A stretch of DNA of 64,000 nt from Camarhynchus parvulus (GCF_901933205.1 NC_044573.1:49657493-49721492), one strand, 5' to 3'. Positions 1-14,130 are shown, counted from the stretch's first letter. The notes: generated by a model not told the origin, from the sequence alone. Made by a program: numbers and translations.

Positions 1-3000
1 TTAACATCTTAAACCTGGAAAAACAGAGGGAGCCAAGAAGCTCCACTGAACAGCCATCTCCCAAGCTGCTTTGTTTACAGAGAGTCTGACACTATCCTCC
101 TGCCTTTTCCCTCCATTGCCTTCTTCCCATTTGTCACCTGCTAGTCTTGTGCAGGGAGTATTTGTCCCATTACTTTGTGTAGTGCCAGTCATGCTGTTTC
201 TCTTGCTTTAAAAAGTTCCTTTTGCTAAATTGTTTAAAGAACATTAAAATTCTGCAAAAACACCTCTTTTCTGCCACCTAAACTGACTTCATTAATAACT
301 AATTCAACAATGTTTTCAATTGTCAATTTTCCCCCAACAGTTTTAATACTTCCTCAGGGACAGGTTAGATTATGCTTTGGTATCTGGGAGAGCAGTCGCG
401 CAGTTTGATTTCTGTTGCCATGTCTTTCTTATACATCTTTAGGTAGAGTGAAAGTGTGGTTACATTTTTTTGTTAAAGTTTTTATTTGGCATCTATACAG
501 AGCTGCTTTTAAAGCAGTACATTAATTAGACAACGACAGAAATCAGAATAATAAACCATATTCAAAGCAGCCAACTCTGATGGTTTAAATTAAAAATGCA
601 TTGAATGGATGCAGATCCTTGCTGCAGTGATCTAAAACTAAAGCAAATCCCTAAATTATGTAGGGGAAATAAAACTGATAGCAGTACCAGTGAAATCATT
701 CAGGACTACAGAAGAGGTCCTAAAATCTAGAAAACACCATGGTTGCATTGTGGTTGCAATACAAAATCCTTCTGTAAATCAGTAAAAAAAACCTTTGGGG
801 TGCCAGTACCATTACCACCACTTCACTCAAGCTCATGAACACAGTATAACCTAGTGTTACCTGATAAGCCACCATCTTGGCCTAAAATGTAATTTCATTT
901 TAACTATTTACACTACAAATACTACATTGGAAAATGAGGAAACGTAAATTTGCTGTGTTGCTGTTGGCCTGTTTTGAGCTTTGTCCTTCAAATTATGCAC
1001 TAAGCGCCCATTGTCACCTTCAGTGCCTCTGCTTATTTAGACCCCTCCCTAAAAGGTCATAAGTAACTTTGAATAATTCCAGAAATGTAATTTAGAAGGA
1101 GGGGAGAAGGAATATTTGAAGCAGCAATTATTTACAGAGCAAAGTTCAGCATGTGCTGCTCTTCCTTTTCCTTGTGTGTATAAAATGCTAACCAGAAAAG
1201 GTGAGCAGCCCATGGCCACTTCAGTAACCACAACCATGAGATGTAGAAGCTAAAGCTTTCTGATGCACCTTCAAAACATAAACAAATAAAAAAAATTAGT
1301 TGGCTCATCAGATTCTCAGCAGTTTTTCTGCTAGTTTAGCTGTAGACATCAGTAATCCCCAAAGAAGTAGAATAATAAATGTGTGATGTCACCATTTCAT
1401 AGGTCCTGTGTGGCCTGTTTCATGGCTCATGACTGCCAGCATGATGCCTTCAGACCTCATAAAACAAGCTTTTAGCCCAAAGGAGAAGTCTGCCAGAACA
1501 GTCCCAGGAAAAGGGGGCTGGCATCAGCCTGTCCTAAGCTTCAGAAGGGGAATTCCCTACACTGCACACCCCAGTCATGTCCAGGTACATGTCCATGCTC
1601 CAGGGGCCTTTCTGTTTCTGCTTGTAAGTAGGGAAGCACCTCAGTCAGTAGCAGTAGTAGTCCTTGTATCCATATGTGTATTCACACGTGTATCCCATTC
1701 AAATCCTTACTGTTAGCTCTATAACCTCATGCATGGCAGAGTATTGGCAGCTTTACCGTTGAACCAAACGCTTGGACCTTGAGCAAACCAGTCTCTCTGC
1801 ACTACAGCCTGAGCTTGCTCTTTCTCTTTGCCTTGGTTAATGACCACATTCTTCTCTTTTCTTGCCCTTGCTTTTTTTGTCACATAAATTTCTATAGGAG
1901 TTGAGTTTGGGTTTTTTTAATTGAACTGGCCGGTTGTTTTTAAAAATGATTGCCCAGTAAATTTTGCTCAACTGAAATGCTTTAAAAAATATAATGTGGT
2001 AGCTTGATATCCTTCTCAGGTACCAGAGCTGCACCTCTGCTGCCTTTGCGTAATTCTCACTGCCCTCCTCAGGGCCACCACAGCCAGCAGAGGCAAGGAC
2101 ATCTCATTTTAAAATCTTGTAGGCAGTTGCTAACAGAGAAAGTTGCTGCTGCCCAGCATCAACAACCTTTAAGCACATGAAATAGCTCATCACTGTGCAA
2201 ATATTTAAAGCTGGGAAAAGCAGAGCACTCATCAGAAGAGCAATCCTTTTCCTACAGAACAGGGGCAGGGCTTGACCCCAACTTACATGGTCTCAGGTCA
2301 TTGCATATGTTTGCGCTTCATTCTGCACTGTGAACATATGCAGTCGTATGAGATGATTTGCATGTATATGTACAGATACCTGTGGCTCCAATCACTGCCA
2401 TATTCTGGGCATTCAGCATATGTTCAGAGAGCTATCCACATTAGTAATATGTTTATCTGCTGTGTTATGTATTTGTGTCACACCAGCAATCGTTCCCACA
2501 GTTATTCTGGTACCTTCTCTGAGCATTCAGCAGCCATTGAATTACCACCACTGTCTCTGGTTAACATGCCTTCATGCTTTCATGATGTTAAAATACAGAT
2601 ATAATGCTTTCCTAGGGATAAACACTCATTTGAGAACAACTTACTTAATTTACCATATGGAAATAATTATTAGAAAAAGATATACAAGGAAAGTATTGCC
2701 CAGGTCTGTGTAAAACTCCCAGCACAGGCAACACAGCTTTTCTTCATCACAGATGAAAAATTTATGTCATCTGCACTGTGGCTTGCTCATGTCAAGGCCA
2801 AGCACAGTTTACACCTGTGACTTGTAAGGTGCTTTCCCTTTCAGTTTGAGCTTCAAGTTTTGTTTAAAATTTAGACCTTTATGTAAAATTCACTGACAGA
2901 TCTCACCCACCAAAGATAAAACCCCCACCTCTAAGTACCATGTGCAATCTTCACCTGTACTTTGTATAGCAGCATCTCAGTGTTGGTATCAACACTGCAA

Positions 3001-5420
3001 AGCCCAGCACAGCACTGGTATGAAACCCAGTGGCAAACAAGTTCTGCCTCCACTTTGTACCTTTCTTCCCAGCTCAGGCCCACACTCAAAGTGCTGAAGC
3101 TGTCAAAATCAATGGAAGTTAAGTAGCTAGGGATCTTTAATACTCAGGACTCAGTCCTTGAATTCTTCAATCCCTACATACGGGTTCACAAGTTCGCAGG
3201 AAAGGGGAAGTCCTGTAAAATTTTTTGTGTCACCCTCTCTGCTGCTGTCCTCCATACACCTCCTGCTTGAAAAATCCGTGGAAACCAGCACACAGTCCCA
3301 CATAACCCCATACTGCAAAACTAGAACCCTCACTTTTGCACAGATCCAGCAAGCCAAAGTGATTTATTTTTCACCCAGCTCATCTGTATAGGAGCCTGTT
3401 GAGAAATTGTGCATATGGTTTGGCTATTGTCACCTTCAGCAATTCATTCTAGAAATAAATGCCATTTCTCAGTGCTGAATTGTTTTTAATTCACAAAAGA
3501 AGTTAAGTGCTTCCTTCTCCCCCCTCCCCCACCTTTATACTAAGATATGTCTAAGGTGTCTAAGCAGGCTATTTATTCATTACTCCAGTCACAGTAATTT
3601 ATGGGAAGACCTGTGCACAGGTATATGACATTAAATAGGGTTTTTTTCAGTTGCTGATCATTCCACAATTGTTAAAGTAAGATGATACCATCAATTTACC
3701 AAGTTTCTCTTCTTGTAGTGTAAAGGACCAATTTACCATGCACAGAAGCACAAATGTTGGATTTTATGCAATGTAGATAAAAGCATGTGGCAGCTAGTGA
3801 TCCCTCTTCACTGAGCCTCCCTATTTGAGCAGGGCTTCTGTAGGGATATCACCAAGGGGTTTCAGCAGCCCTCACCAGCAACATGCCTGCGACTCCGGAA
3901 GTTGTACAACTGCAAGGAAGAAGTCATTTCCACTAATTCCCCTCAGAACACATACTTTATATATGACACTAAAATGACACTAAACAAACAGTTTTGGCCA
4001 AAAAATTTAGAAGCCAGCAGTGCTGGCTTTTTAAAAAGAGAAAATGAAAACACACATGGCCTAAGTGTGCAGCAGGCTTTTCACTTAGTTCTCAGAGGTC
4101 TCCAAGTTGAAAACTAAAAGCAGAGGGAAGAAGAAATGCCCTAATTCTGTGGATATTAGTGGAGCTATTCTGTATGATCCTGGATTAATGCAATAATGAG
4201 CTTGCCTGTGGAACCAGATCCCTCAAATTCCAATTTTTGGCAAAATCACAAGTTGAGGTTTGCATAGTCCACACTGCCACATTGAATCAGGGAGCTGAGT
4301 TTATGGAAAGCATTTTTGGTTAAGAAACATGGCAACAGGATCTATTCAATCCTTTTATCCCAACATCCCACTTTTCAAAAGGTGGTTTATGTACTTTGAT
4401 AAATTTTGTCTGACTCCCATGGAGCATCAGGGCCCTTTTTCCTGTCCATGCATTTGGTCCATCTGGGCTGTGGTGAAGTGCCACAGTTCCACAAGCAGCA
4501 AGCTGCAGTTAGAGAGCTGAGCTGGCAGACAGGCACAGGTACACAGGTTCAAGCAAGGGACAAATATCTCCTGCACAATCAGGCTGTGACCCCTGTGCCC
4601 CCCACTCTGCAGAGGAAGACAAGACTTGATACCAAAGGGAGAACAGCAGGAAGGGCAGAGCACGGTGGTGACAGAGCCCTGTAGCACACACTGTTTGCTA
4701 GAGCAGATGGGAGCAAGGCACTGAAGGTGTGCAATGACAACAGCAAGGACCTTCTTTCAGTTTCTCCTACTTTCTCTTCTCTGCCTCTTTCCCCTCCCCC
4801 CACTTCTGTCATTTTTGTGAGACTGCAAACATACTTCTGTGGGCCCTTCAACCAGAACTGAAAGCAAGCCAAAGGGAGTGGACACTCCGTTTCACCAAAG
4901 ATCTAAGTCTTTTCTGTTTGAAAATTAAAAAAAAAAAATCAAATTCTATTTCCATGATGATGGCTGCCAGAGGAAGCATTTTACCACAAAGCATGATTCC
5001 CAGGACTTAATCTCTCTAGCTGTATATTCAGGAGGAACCAATAGTACTTCTTAAGAGAGACTTGTTCAAATTACCTTGTCAAACAAGTGCTTACATTGGG
5101 TTTACCTTCTGCTGAGTTCATACCTATCTGCAATTCCTTGGTCTCATCCATGTTTCCTCCCTCTACTTTTCTGCTCTTCTTCAGAAGAACACTTCCCCAT
5201 GTCCACCGTGTCCTGTTGTGCCGCTAGCTTTGTATGGTCCTTGGGTGTCCAGTGGTCGGGCAGTCACTGTCAGCTGGCTTGCAAATTGTATTTTGTGTAT
5301 ATTTTATTCTGACTGAATTCTGAAATGGAAATATTTTAAAACAAAAAGTATAAACTATTTATGTTGCTTGTGTTGTAGAATAAAGATGCAAATGCAAAAT
5401 AAATAATGCTTTGGTTTTGT
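1..5420 (+). other. Probable distal 3' UTR of an upstream + strand gene (ARFGEF3 by synteny?)
   Basis: No reading frame here looks coding, no splice-bounded exon was recognised and no CR1 or LTR element was recognised. The stretch is A/T-rich and ends in two poly(A) signals (5379-5384 and 5398-5403) followed by a G/T-rich tract, which is what the end of a long 3' UTR looks like. In mammals the + strand gene before the NHSL1 3' end is ARFGEF3 (then HEBP2), and ARFGEF3 has a very long 3' UTR, so this assignment is reasonable. It rests on gene order and the terminal signals only. The alternative is plain intergenic DNA. Confidence 0.35.
5379..5403 (+). terminator. Tandem poly(A) signals
   Basis: AATAAA occurs at 5379-5384 and again at 5398-5403 on the + strand. 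It is followed within about 10 bases by a G/T-rich element (gctttggttttgtc). Two canonical hexamers plus a downstream U/GU-rich element make a good cleavage and polyadenylation site. It would end a transcript coming from the left edge of the window. Confidence 0.5.
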
Positions 5421-8400
5421 CTAATGAAAGTTATTGTACAATTCCTGATGAAGCAAAGGAACAGAGCAGAGAAAGGGCCTGAAATACTTGGTATGTACTA
5501 GCATGACCTGCAGTTTTCATGGATGACCTTGGGAATTTAGTTACTCTGAACTGCTTTGTGTTTTTGATGGAAACTGAGATCTAAACAAATGACTCCTACA
5601 GCACTTCTAGCCAAAGTCTGAGTTTGTGGAGTGGAGAAGGATGAAGCTACTGAGATAGTTAAAGGTGCAAGTAGATGCTGTGCAGAATTTTGATATATAT
5701 AGACACATGAAACATTTCTCCCTCTTCAGTATTCTCCTCGGTATTCTCTCTTAAATGAGGAGAATACTGTTGGCTCTGATTTCATTAGAGATGGGTTACT
5801 CAGAGCTCTCATTCACAGCCAGACTTTTGTTGGGTTTTTAAGCTGGGCATTCCCTGACCACAGACAGTTTAGATAGCACTCCTCAGGTGTTCCCAGTAAA
5901 CAGGTGCATGGATGCTGCAATGTTTCATTGTGCTAAAATGAGAGCTTAGCAAGGGTTGTCCCTGTCACCTACATCCCTCTTTTGATTAGTCAAACCAAAG
6001 ATTGCTCCTGTTGAAGAAAAACCTTTAATTTAATGAAAATAATAAACATCTTTACAGCAGTCACCTCTGCTTCTGTATGCAGCCAAAATTTAGGTAGTGA
6101 AGGAGAAAGGGTTTGCCAGTGTCCCTTTCAAGAGAACTGCCATGGGCTTCCTGAAGGCAGGAGTGTTTCAGTGATAAGACATAGCATCATACAGCATATA
6201 GCATAAACCTTAGGATATACCTCTCTGTGATCAGAGATGCTACCCACAGCCCAAAAGCAAGTTTTCCACATAATCTCAAGAGGGAAAACGCAGCCAGCTT
6301 TCCACCTGGCCCCACTGAGATCTCTGGGCATGGGCTCCCATACACTGAAGCAACATAAGGCCTGGCCTTCACTGGTTGTTACATAACAGCCTCATCAGCA
6401 TGCAGGTTAAGAACAGATTACAAAGCAACCAAATGAGGTTGTGATGCTTTAATAATCTTACACACTTCTGGCAAAAGAGAGTGTGTTAAATCCCAGCCAT
6501 CAGATCTAATGTCATTCCAGGGAACTACCTTCTGCTGCTCCACACATCTCATCTAGATCCCATTAGAAAGATTTTCATTTCCTCCTAAAGGGCATTCAGT
6601 AATGTGAAACAGCAGCAGAGTAAATACAGAAAGCAATGCTTCACTATTCCTCTCACTCCTTACATGTACAAATTCCAAGTTGCCTTCACACTAATGCTGG
6701 GGTCAGGCTAGAGTGGCTTCTGCTGCCACTAGACTTACCTAGAAGACACTTGTTCTTCTGTTGAGAAGCAGAGTGTTAAGAAAACAGCTGTCAACAAATA
6801 CTTCAAAAAACAATAAAGAAAATTTTAAAAGGAACTAAACAGGCACACCATTGAATTGCAGACATCCTCTTTTCTTCAGTGGATTCACTAAACTCATTCA
6901 TGTTTTCACAATGTAAGTTTATCACTGGCTACACAGTGTTAATCTGTGTTAAACTGTGTTAAAAGCTCCCCTGATACCAAGCCAGACTAATTGTTTCTTA
7001 ATAAGTAATTTTTACTTTTGACAGGGTGCCAAAGGAGTGCCTAGTGTCACTGCTACAGGTGGGATGACCAACCAAGCAAGTAAAAAATCTGTCCTTGACC
7101 TCAAAATGGTCCAAAGTATCTAAACATATGTTCTGGACTCTTATCCCAAAGTAGTAGATCTGTGAGATAATCTGGCAAGAGAAGGAAAGAAAAACCCAAA
7201 CCAAAAAAACAGCAGCATAGACAGTTTATAGGGGGGATACAGAAAGTCAAACTAGAGGTACCAGCAGGTACTTCAGGTACAAGACAAAAGGGAAACACAC
7301 TTTGGATGGAGCAGGTGGGACACAGTAGGGTTGCATAGGAGACCACTGTCACATCCATACCCCCAAGCACTCAGGTGAAAATGGGACAATATTTTCAGTA
7401 AGCCTGCTGGAAGCATGCTCTCTCCAGGACAGATACTTCCTGATCATGTTTTCCAGGTGAAGAAACCTTTTGGTTCACTGAGCAGACCTAAGGCAGAAGT
7501 TGAAAGAAGTAGAACAAGCCTGGGATACTGTCCACAGAGCTATGTGAAATGCAGAGTGATCTCTGATTTTGGAGCTTCTGGCAAAGAAGCTAGCATCAGG
7601 ATAAACCTCTTAACATCTAATATCACTGCAAACAAACACAAATTGAAGTCTTTATCCAAATGCATGACACAGAATCCTAGAAAAGTGCAGTCAGTATCCA
7701 GATTTCAAAACTCAACAGAATCCAAAATAAATCAGAACAATTTAGATGTAAGCACAGGTCAGCTGGGTCCTACTCTTATACTGAAGGGGAAAAAACAAAA
7801 CAAAAAAAAAACCAAACCACCAGAACCCAACACATTAGCCAGGCTGCATGTGCAGTTTTCTGACTCCTGATAGAAGTTCATAGTAATAAATCTGGATGAT
7901 TTTTTGTTTTTACAAGAGATTTGTACCTTTGTCTACACTGTAATTGCTGGGAAGTATGTATCCATAAAGGAGAGCCAATACTTCTGGTTTGCCAGCTCTG
8001 AGAAATTATGCCCAACCTGAAATATTTTTCTTCGCTGTGGTTAGTGTGACCACTTCTGATCTCTTATTATGTTCATTCCCTACCACAGTCAAACAAAATT
8101 ACTTAAAATAATGTGGAATACTTTTCTGGGTAGCATTTATAAATTATTTAGGTGTTTTTTAATGTTACATTATACTCCCAGCAGACCGCTTTGTACTTCA
8201 AATCAGGTTCTTTGTTCCAGAGATTATAGGGAGAGGAAGAGATCAAAATAAAGCTGGGTAAGATGCTATACTGAAATCTATCCCTCTAAGTAATTTTGTC
8301 TAGGAGGTCAAAAAAGACAAATCTTGAAGCTTGAGAACCAATAATGTCAAACATAATGAGAAAGTGAAAAATGGTTTTGAAAAGGTATTGCAGTAACTCA

Positions 8401-10263
8401 TGTGAGGAGAGGAAGGTGACAAGGCTCTTGGTTGGTTTGCTTACTTGCAAAAACAATTCATTGTCCCTTGAGAAAACAGAGGAATTGGTTTCGGGTACAA
8501 TTGCAATGCTGGCACCACAAGCACAAGGGCCCTGACAAAAATGTTCTTTTAAAATCCCAGCTGCGGGGATGGTCACCAGAGCAGATCTTACATCTCTCTT
8601 GCATGCATTACCTTTTCTTTTAAAAGGACACTAAATAATTGAATATCTCAATGCAGGCTCTTGTGACCAACCCCCAACCCAAGAGAATAAAGATTATTAG
8701 TTTGCAAAGCCAGGCATGAAGGTTAAAAAAAAAGGAAAAAAAACAAACAAAAAAGGAAATATTTTTATATAGTTGACTAATTTTTTTCTCACACAATTTC
8801 AAGTTTTTTAGGTAGAGCTGTGCTGAGAGTAGGGCAAGAAGGATGACCACTATTGAGGGTCTGTTGTAGGGGATTGTGGGGTATATAGGGTACGCTGTGT
8901 TGTTTTAGACAACATCACAGATCTGCAGTGACTGCAGAAGAAAAACAGGATGAGAAAGACAAGCCTGGGGCAGGGCACAAGTGCCAAACTACACCACTTT
9001 GTCTGTCTCTTTTAGAGCCTGAGCCATCAAACCAAACCAGTCTGGCTGGACAAGCAGCCCTCTCAAGGAGGCTACACCCTGCACATAGCAAAAAGTTATG
9101 GCTGGAGTCAAATAAAGTCTAAAAAACGCCCTAAACCCTGACGAGCAACATCAGAATGTAAATGCCTCTAACCAGTCAGGCCTAGAGCTGCCCCTACAAC
9201 CTGGGCACATTGTAAATGCTCACCCCTACGGGCCCCATTGCCCCTCAGCAGCCACCTGGTTCCTCCTGCTGTTGGCACACCAACTCACTTGGCACAGAGA
9301 GTGAGGAGGATATTCCTGGAAAGGGGTGAGAGGATCCCCATCTTGTAGCAGAAGGAAATAGCTGCCTCAGATGTTCTTTTCACAACTGATTCCCTTTGTC
9401 CACCACTGCCCCAAGCAAAATCTGCTTTTTCCCCAAAGAGAAAATCCATGTTTTATCAGCCTGGCCTTAGGCTTTCCCCTCTGTACAACTCTGGCTGACC
9501 CTGAGGATCCACACAGGAGCAACATTTTGCACAGCAGCATCAATGCAGCCTGTGCAGGCTGACCTGGAATGCACCAAGGGACAGACACCCTCTTCCCATT
9601 CCCTACCCAGAAGTGGGTCACTGCAGTGTCTCTGTAATCAGAGACAATAACCTGTAAGAGGGTCTGTTGATAACTACAGTTCTGCTCTGGAGCTGCACCT
9701 GGCTTTAAAGGGATGACAAAGGACTTAAAGGTTAATTTGCATTTTTTCCACTCTGATGAAGAACTGAGCTAGTTTTAGAAGCTAGAAGAGCTACTGCTTC
9801 TCCAACAGTGCTCTCCTGACACTGGTTCTAAGCAACAACGTCAGAAAGAACAATTCCTTTGGAATCTAGAGATAATAGATTTTTGGCAGCAGATGATACC
9901 AACCAAATCAGGCTATGTAGAGATATGATCATTCTTTTGTATAAAATCTGTTGTGTTAGCAACAAGTAGTGACACAGAGATTGCTGTACTTGGATACAGT
10001 CTCAGGAGATTTCATTCAGGGATTCACAATATTCTAGCAGAAAATTGTGTCAGTTTGAACAAAAAATTGAACACGGGACTGCAGAAATGTTGAGAGTTCA
10101 GTACCTGAGGCCTGCCCAGCACTACACAAGGTCAACCACCAGGGTAAGCAACATCAAACACAATGAACAATTAGGTAAATCTTAAAAGTTTACTTCTAAA
10201 AGCTCACCTGAAGGTTAACCACACATTCACATTTCTCCTTAGAAGTTTATTTCCTCATATTGG
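5421..10263. other. Intergenic stretch, no gene seen
   Basis: A/T-rich sequence without a convincing exon. The longest open frame (7415-7870, 151 codons) has no recognisable domain and ends in lysine-rich low-complexity sequence made by an A-rich run, so it is not called. A small perfect hairpin lies at 5727-5769. An A-rich simple tract lies at about 8725-8760. Nothing else is supportable. Confidence 0.6.
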
Positions 10264-10510
10264 TGTCATGGTTTACGAATGGTATTTCCCAGTTTAGTGT
10301 TTCCCACTGAAACTCCAAACTACACACCACTTGCTCACCCACCCCCTTTCCCCATTCTCCCCTCTCAGAGGATTTGAGAGGAGAATTGGAGCCAAAAAAG
10401 GCAAAGATCATGGGTTGAGATAAGAAATATTTACTAGAAACAGCAATGAGATAAGAAAATCAACAATATTAATAATGGAAGTGTACAAAAGGGAGAGTGT
10501 GGAGCTCAAC
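10264..10510 (+). mobile_element. Truncated solo-LTR-like copy of a songbird-type endogenous retrovirus family
   Basis: It begins with TGTCATGGTTTA and shares a series of blocks in the same order with the copy at 39233-39630 (read on the minus strand): 'ccAgTTTAGTGTTtCCCAC', 'AAACtCCAAAC', a C-rich stretch, 'GGAGAAtTGGAG', 'AAATaTTTACTaGAAACAGCA' and 'TAAGAAAAT'. Similarity fades after about 10500, so the 3' end is missing or diverged. No gag, pol or env sequence flanks it, so it is a solo LTR or fragment. The family name is not assigned. Confidence 0.6.
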
Positions 10511-13500
10511 CTGACTGCAGCCACGCCACCAAAAATTGTTTCTTTTTAGAACATCATCCTAATAAAGTAGCAAAATGCTTAATTTCTCACTAAGCTTATG
10601 GCAACACTTTTAAAAGCAAATGCAACCAAAAGCATAATGTAGTCAGCTGGCCCTTCAGAAATGCTGAAAAAAGCCCAAATCACCAAAAGCTCAACCACAA
10701 AACCAATCCCTCCCCTGCTCCCTTCCCACTAAAACAAAGAGTTTCTATATTTTGGCTAAATAGGAATGAAGTGCCATACAGTGTGTGCTGGCATATATAC
10801 AGTCTTAAACAGAGTGGCAGATTTTTCCCTTAAATTACAGAAAACAAGAATTCAAGGTAAGCATGACCAAATGTAAATGAAGGGGATCAAAGCTAGACTG
10901 ACAGAAGTTACAAAAAATGTACCTAATAAAACCCCATAGCTCGAGACAGAGCTATCCATTTATCCATCAGATGGATACTGCTCAGCCACCAGCACTCTGC
11001 CATGACCACAGAGCTTTCTGGGTGTTATCACATTCACAGAACTAAGTAAAGCTAAAATCTCAATATAATGAAAATTTATCAAAAAAAGTACAAAACAGAA
11101 CTGCTTAATTACCCAAGTGAGAAGGGAATGGACAGAGAGTCACACCACTCCCACCTGAAGGACACAGAAGCACCTGCCAGCTGGTTATAGGCAAAAGTCA
11201 CCCTGTCCCACCATTTCTCCTGGTGAATCTACCCCTGCCAGCACAGGACTGCAGACAGTGGAACACCTCACCCACTAAAATTCTAGTTTTGCATTATTCA
11301 GGTTAACCCTCATACCATCCCTCACAGCATCACAGTCATTCAATCAGGGAAGTTTCACCACCACCTTTGGGCAGCAGTAAAAGAAACTGGGGGAAGAAAG
11401 GATCAAGAAAACTGAAGGGTTGTCTAAGGCACTGTGGATATTGTGTTCCCTGCCAATATTGGTGGCAATATAGCCTAGAATTACAGTGCAAGCCTCCAAC
11501 ATCTCAGCAATCAGAGAGATTAATAATTTATGACAGATAGTCTGAGCTTTGAACTGAGGACAGTGGAGGTGCCTATTTTCTGCAGTGGCTTCCTCAGAAA
11601 GTCTCTCCTTGCTTCTCTGCTGGGGCACTGCAAGTGATAATACCAACACTGCCTCAGCTAAAAATATCATGTTGGCATTGTCTCACAAACCTTTACCAAA
11701 CTTTAATCAAAGTCAGTGGTGCCATTCCGTGTCAGCTATTTTCTCCAGATTGTTTGACCTGGCAGCTTCCAGATCAAACTATTTCAAAGAACAAAGCCAG
11801 TGGAGGAGGAGAGAAGGACATTTTGTCCACGTCAAAATCTGGTGATCTCTGAACCCAACCCACACTTCAAAGTGGTGAGCCTGATATCTGGCCAAGGGCT
11901 TGGAATTAAGGATGAGCTTCTTTGCCCCAGCTTTCACACTGCAGCGTGCCTCATGCTACAAGGGTATTTATGAACTCTGTGTGAGAGGGAAAAATCAGCG
12001 TCTGTGAGCCCCACAGAGCTGGCAGAAATCTGCAACAGATTTGCCACTGCAACCCCAGTCTTGAATGGCTCTGTTTCAGTTCTGCTCAAGAGCAGATCTG
12101 CTCTACAAAGGCAGTGCAGCAAATGGACACCTGACCCCTGGCAGCAGAAAGAGAGTATCCCAATCATGCTCACTAATCTCCCTGCTGGCTCCAGTGATGA
12201 GATAAAAAGCCAGAGGGACAATCATTACTTTATATTCTAATTACCTACCTGTCAAAAGGCACTGCATTTCCCCAAATTCCCATTCGGCCTCAGCTCTACA
12301 GAGTTAAATCATTCTTACACATTTTCCAGAGGTCAGGTATTCAAAGCAGCATTTGACAAAGCAGGTCAGTGAGTCATAAAAGTACAGACCTTATTTTTTT
12401 TGGCTCAAATTCATCAACTAGAATCTAAGGATGCCAAACAGGTGTTTATACTGTAAGGGGACATATTTTTTTACTTCTCTTCATTATTCATGCACAGTCC
12501 CAAGGCAAATTTATAGAAAGCTTTTAAAAATAGCATTAATAATCTTAGGGGCTGCACTAAGACCCTAATTAAGATGGTATAGGAATGTTTCCTGCTTGCA
12601 TGTGAGATTATAGATTTAAGCTACACAGTCTCAAGGCTCCTTAAGGAATTAATTTTATTAATAGTGGCTTGGGAAAGATGGCCATTATTTTTGCTTTTTT
12701 ACAAGGTGTTGAGACATCAAGAGAAATATTTTACTATTTTGACCTGTGACCTGTTAATCCATGTTTAGGACCTGGCTTCTCGGTGTACATTGTAAGTCAC
12801 AGTGTAACTGCCCTTGTCCTGGTGCTTGGACACCACCAGGACCACCTCTGAAAGTGCTTTCCAACGAGTGAGGCATTGAGGAATGGAGGAGAAGCATGCA
12901 AAGGCTTTGCTGAGTGAGATTTCTGGCTTCACACAGGAGCACCTCAGCAGAAGCAAGAGTTCAGTTTCCAACAATTATGTGGCTGCTTCAGCAGCAAGAC
13001 CAGCCCTTCACACACTGTTGTTCCCTGCCCGCTGCTCACCTGGCAAATTCAGTAACAAAACAAGATAGATTTATCAAACTACCAGCTCTCTTTTCCACAG
13101 CCATGGTTCACCTGCAGGGTGAATCCTTCCTGCAAGCTGCAGACACAGCCAGTCTTGGAACAGGTTCTTGCAGAGTCCTCCTGCTGGGAATGGCGAGTGC
13201 TGTCACCACTGGCTGCCACTGCTGGAGCTGCAGGAGTAGAGCCTGCCACTGCCAACTACACCTGAACTTCCCTGGGAGCCATGAACTAAAAGAAAAGCTG
13301 ATGAAAAAAAGTCCAAGCAAGAAATAAGAAATAACCCCAAGTTTCTATTATCAGTCCTAAACACAACTTTTGCTCGGACAGATAAGCCTTGAGAAATCAT
13401 AAAAAGTGCATCACATTTGAACAGTTGCAAAGTTGAAAGGGACATTTAGCAATAGCTTTTCCCTCTGCCCGCAGCAAGGCAGCAAAAGACACCTGCAGCT

Positions 13501-14039
13501 TTGCAGCACCAGTTGCAGGTTGAATCAAGGCTTAATTCAGGTTAAAGAGTCCTCTCTTCAGAAGTTACCACACATCAGTGAAATAAGTTCATGTTTCTTT
13601 TTTTTTGTGGATAAAGAGAGCCGTCTCGCTGGAAACAACTGCCATTTAACGAGTAGCCTAGAAAGCTGTTAACCTGATTTAACTGAACAGACAACTCGTT
13701 CTTACCAGAAGCAATCGTACACTCCCACAGTGACCAAAGCTTTCCTGGCAGAGCTCTCTCTCTAGATTTATCATTAACATCTACATCCTAACACTGCTAA
13801 ATAATTCAGTACAGCATTTAGCCTCGTGTCCTTGCCTCTCTACTCAGAAAACACTTTTCTTTCCTGTATGTTTCAGCAACAGGGAACAAAAACCTGCCTG
13901 GATTGTGCTTCCACTTTGAGCTGTGTAACTGAGGGGGAGCCTCAGGTACCCTTTCACTCTCAACATAGAAGCATGGGGTTTATTTATTTTATTTTGTTGG
14001 AAATAGTATTTATTAGATAACCAAATATAGAGCGTTATT
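10511..14039. other. Intergenic stretch, no gene seen
   Basis: Several frames of 60-140 codons are open on both strands around 11340-13445, but they overlap each other, start and stop without splice support and show no recognisable domain. They look like chance frames. No repeat family was recognised. Confidence 0.55.
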
Positions 14040-14130
14040 TATCCACATGGAGTCATGACCATGTGGGCTTAGATTCACATGCAAATTCCCCTTTTAATAA
14101 TCCTAATGCAGGGAGTGCTCCAATCAGAGC
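14040..14130 (+). promoter_or_regulatory. Candidate promoter of the SMIM28-like gene
   Basis: About 300-390 bases before the start codon there is a cluster of recognisable elements. Two inverted E-box-like sequences, CCACATGG (14043-14050) and CCATGTGG (14059-14066), form an 8-bp inverted repeat with an 8-base spacer. An octamer ATGCAAAT lies at 14079-14086 and a CCAATCAG box (NF-Y type) at 14120-14127. The motifs are seen directly. That they drive this gene is inference from position, since the transcription start is not known. Confidence 0.4.

Noticed and set aside
7415..7870. 151-codon + strand frame
   Set aside because: No domain, no splice support, and a lysine-rich end created by an A-rich run. 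A frame this long is expected by chance in 64 kb of six-frame sequence.
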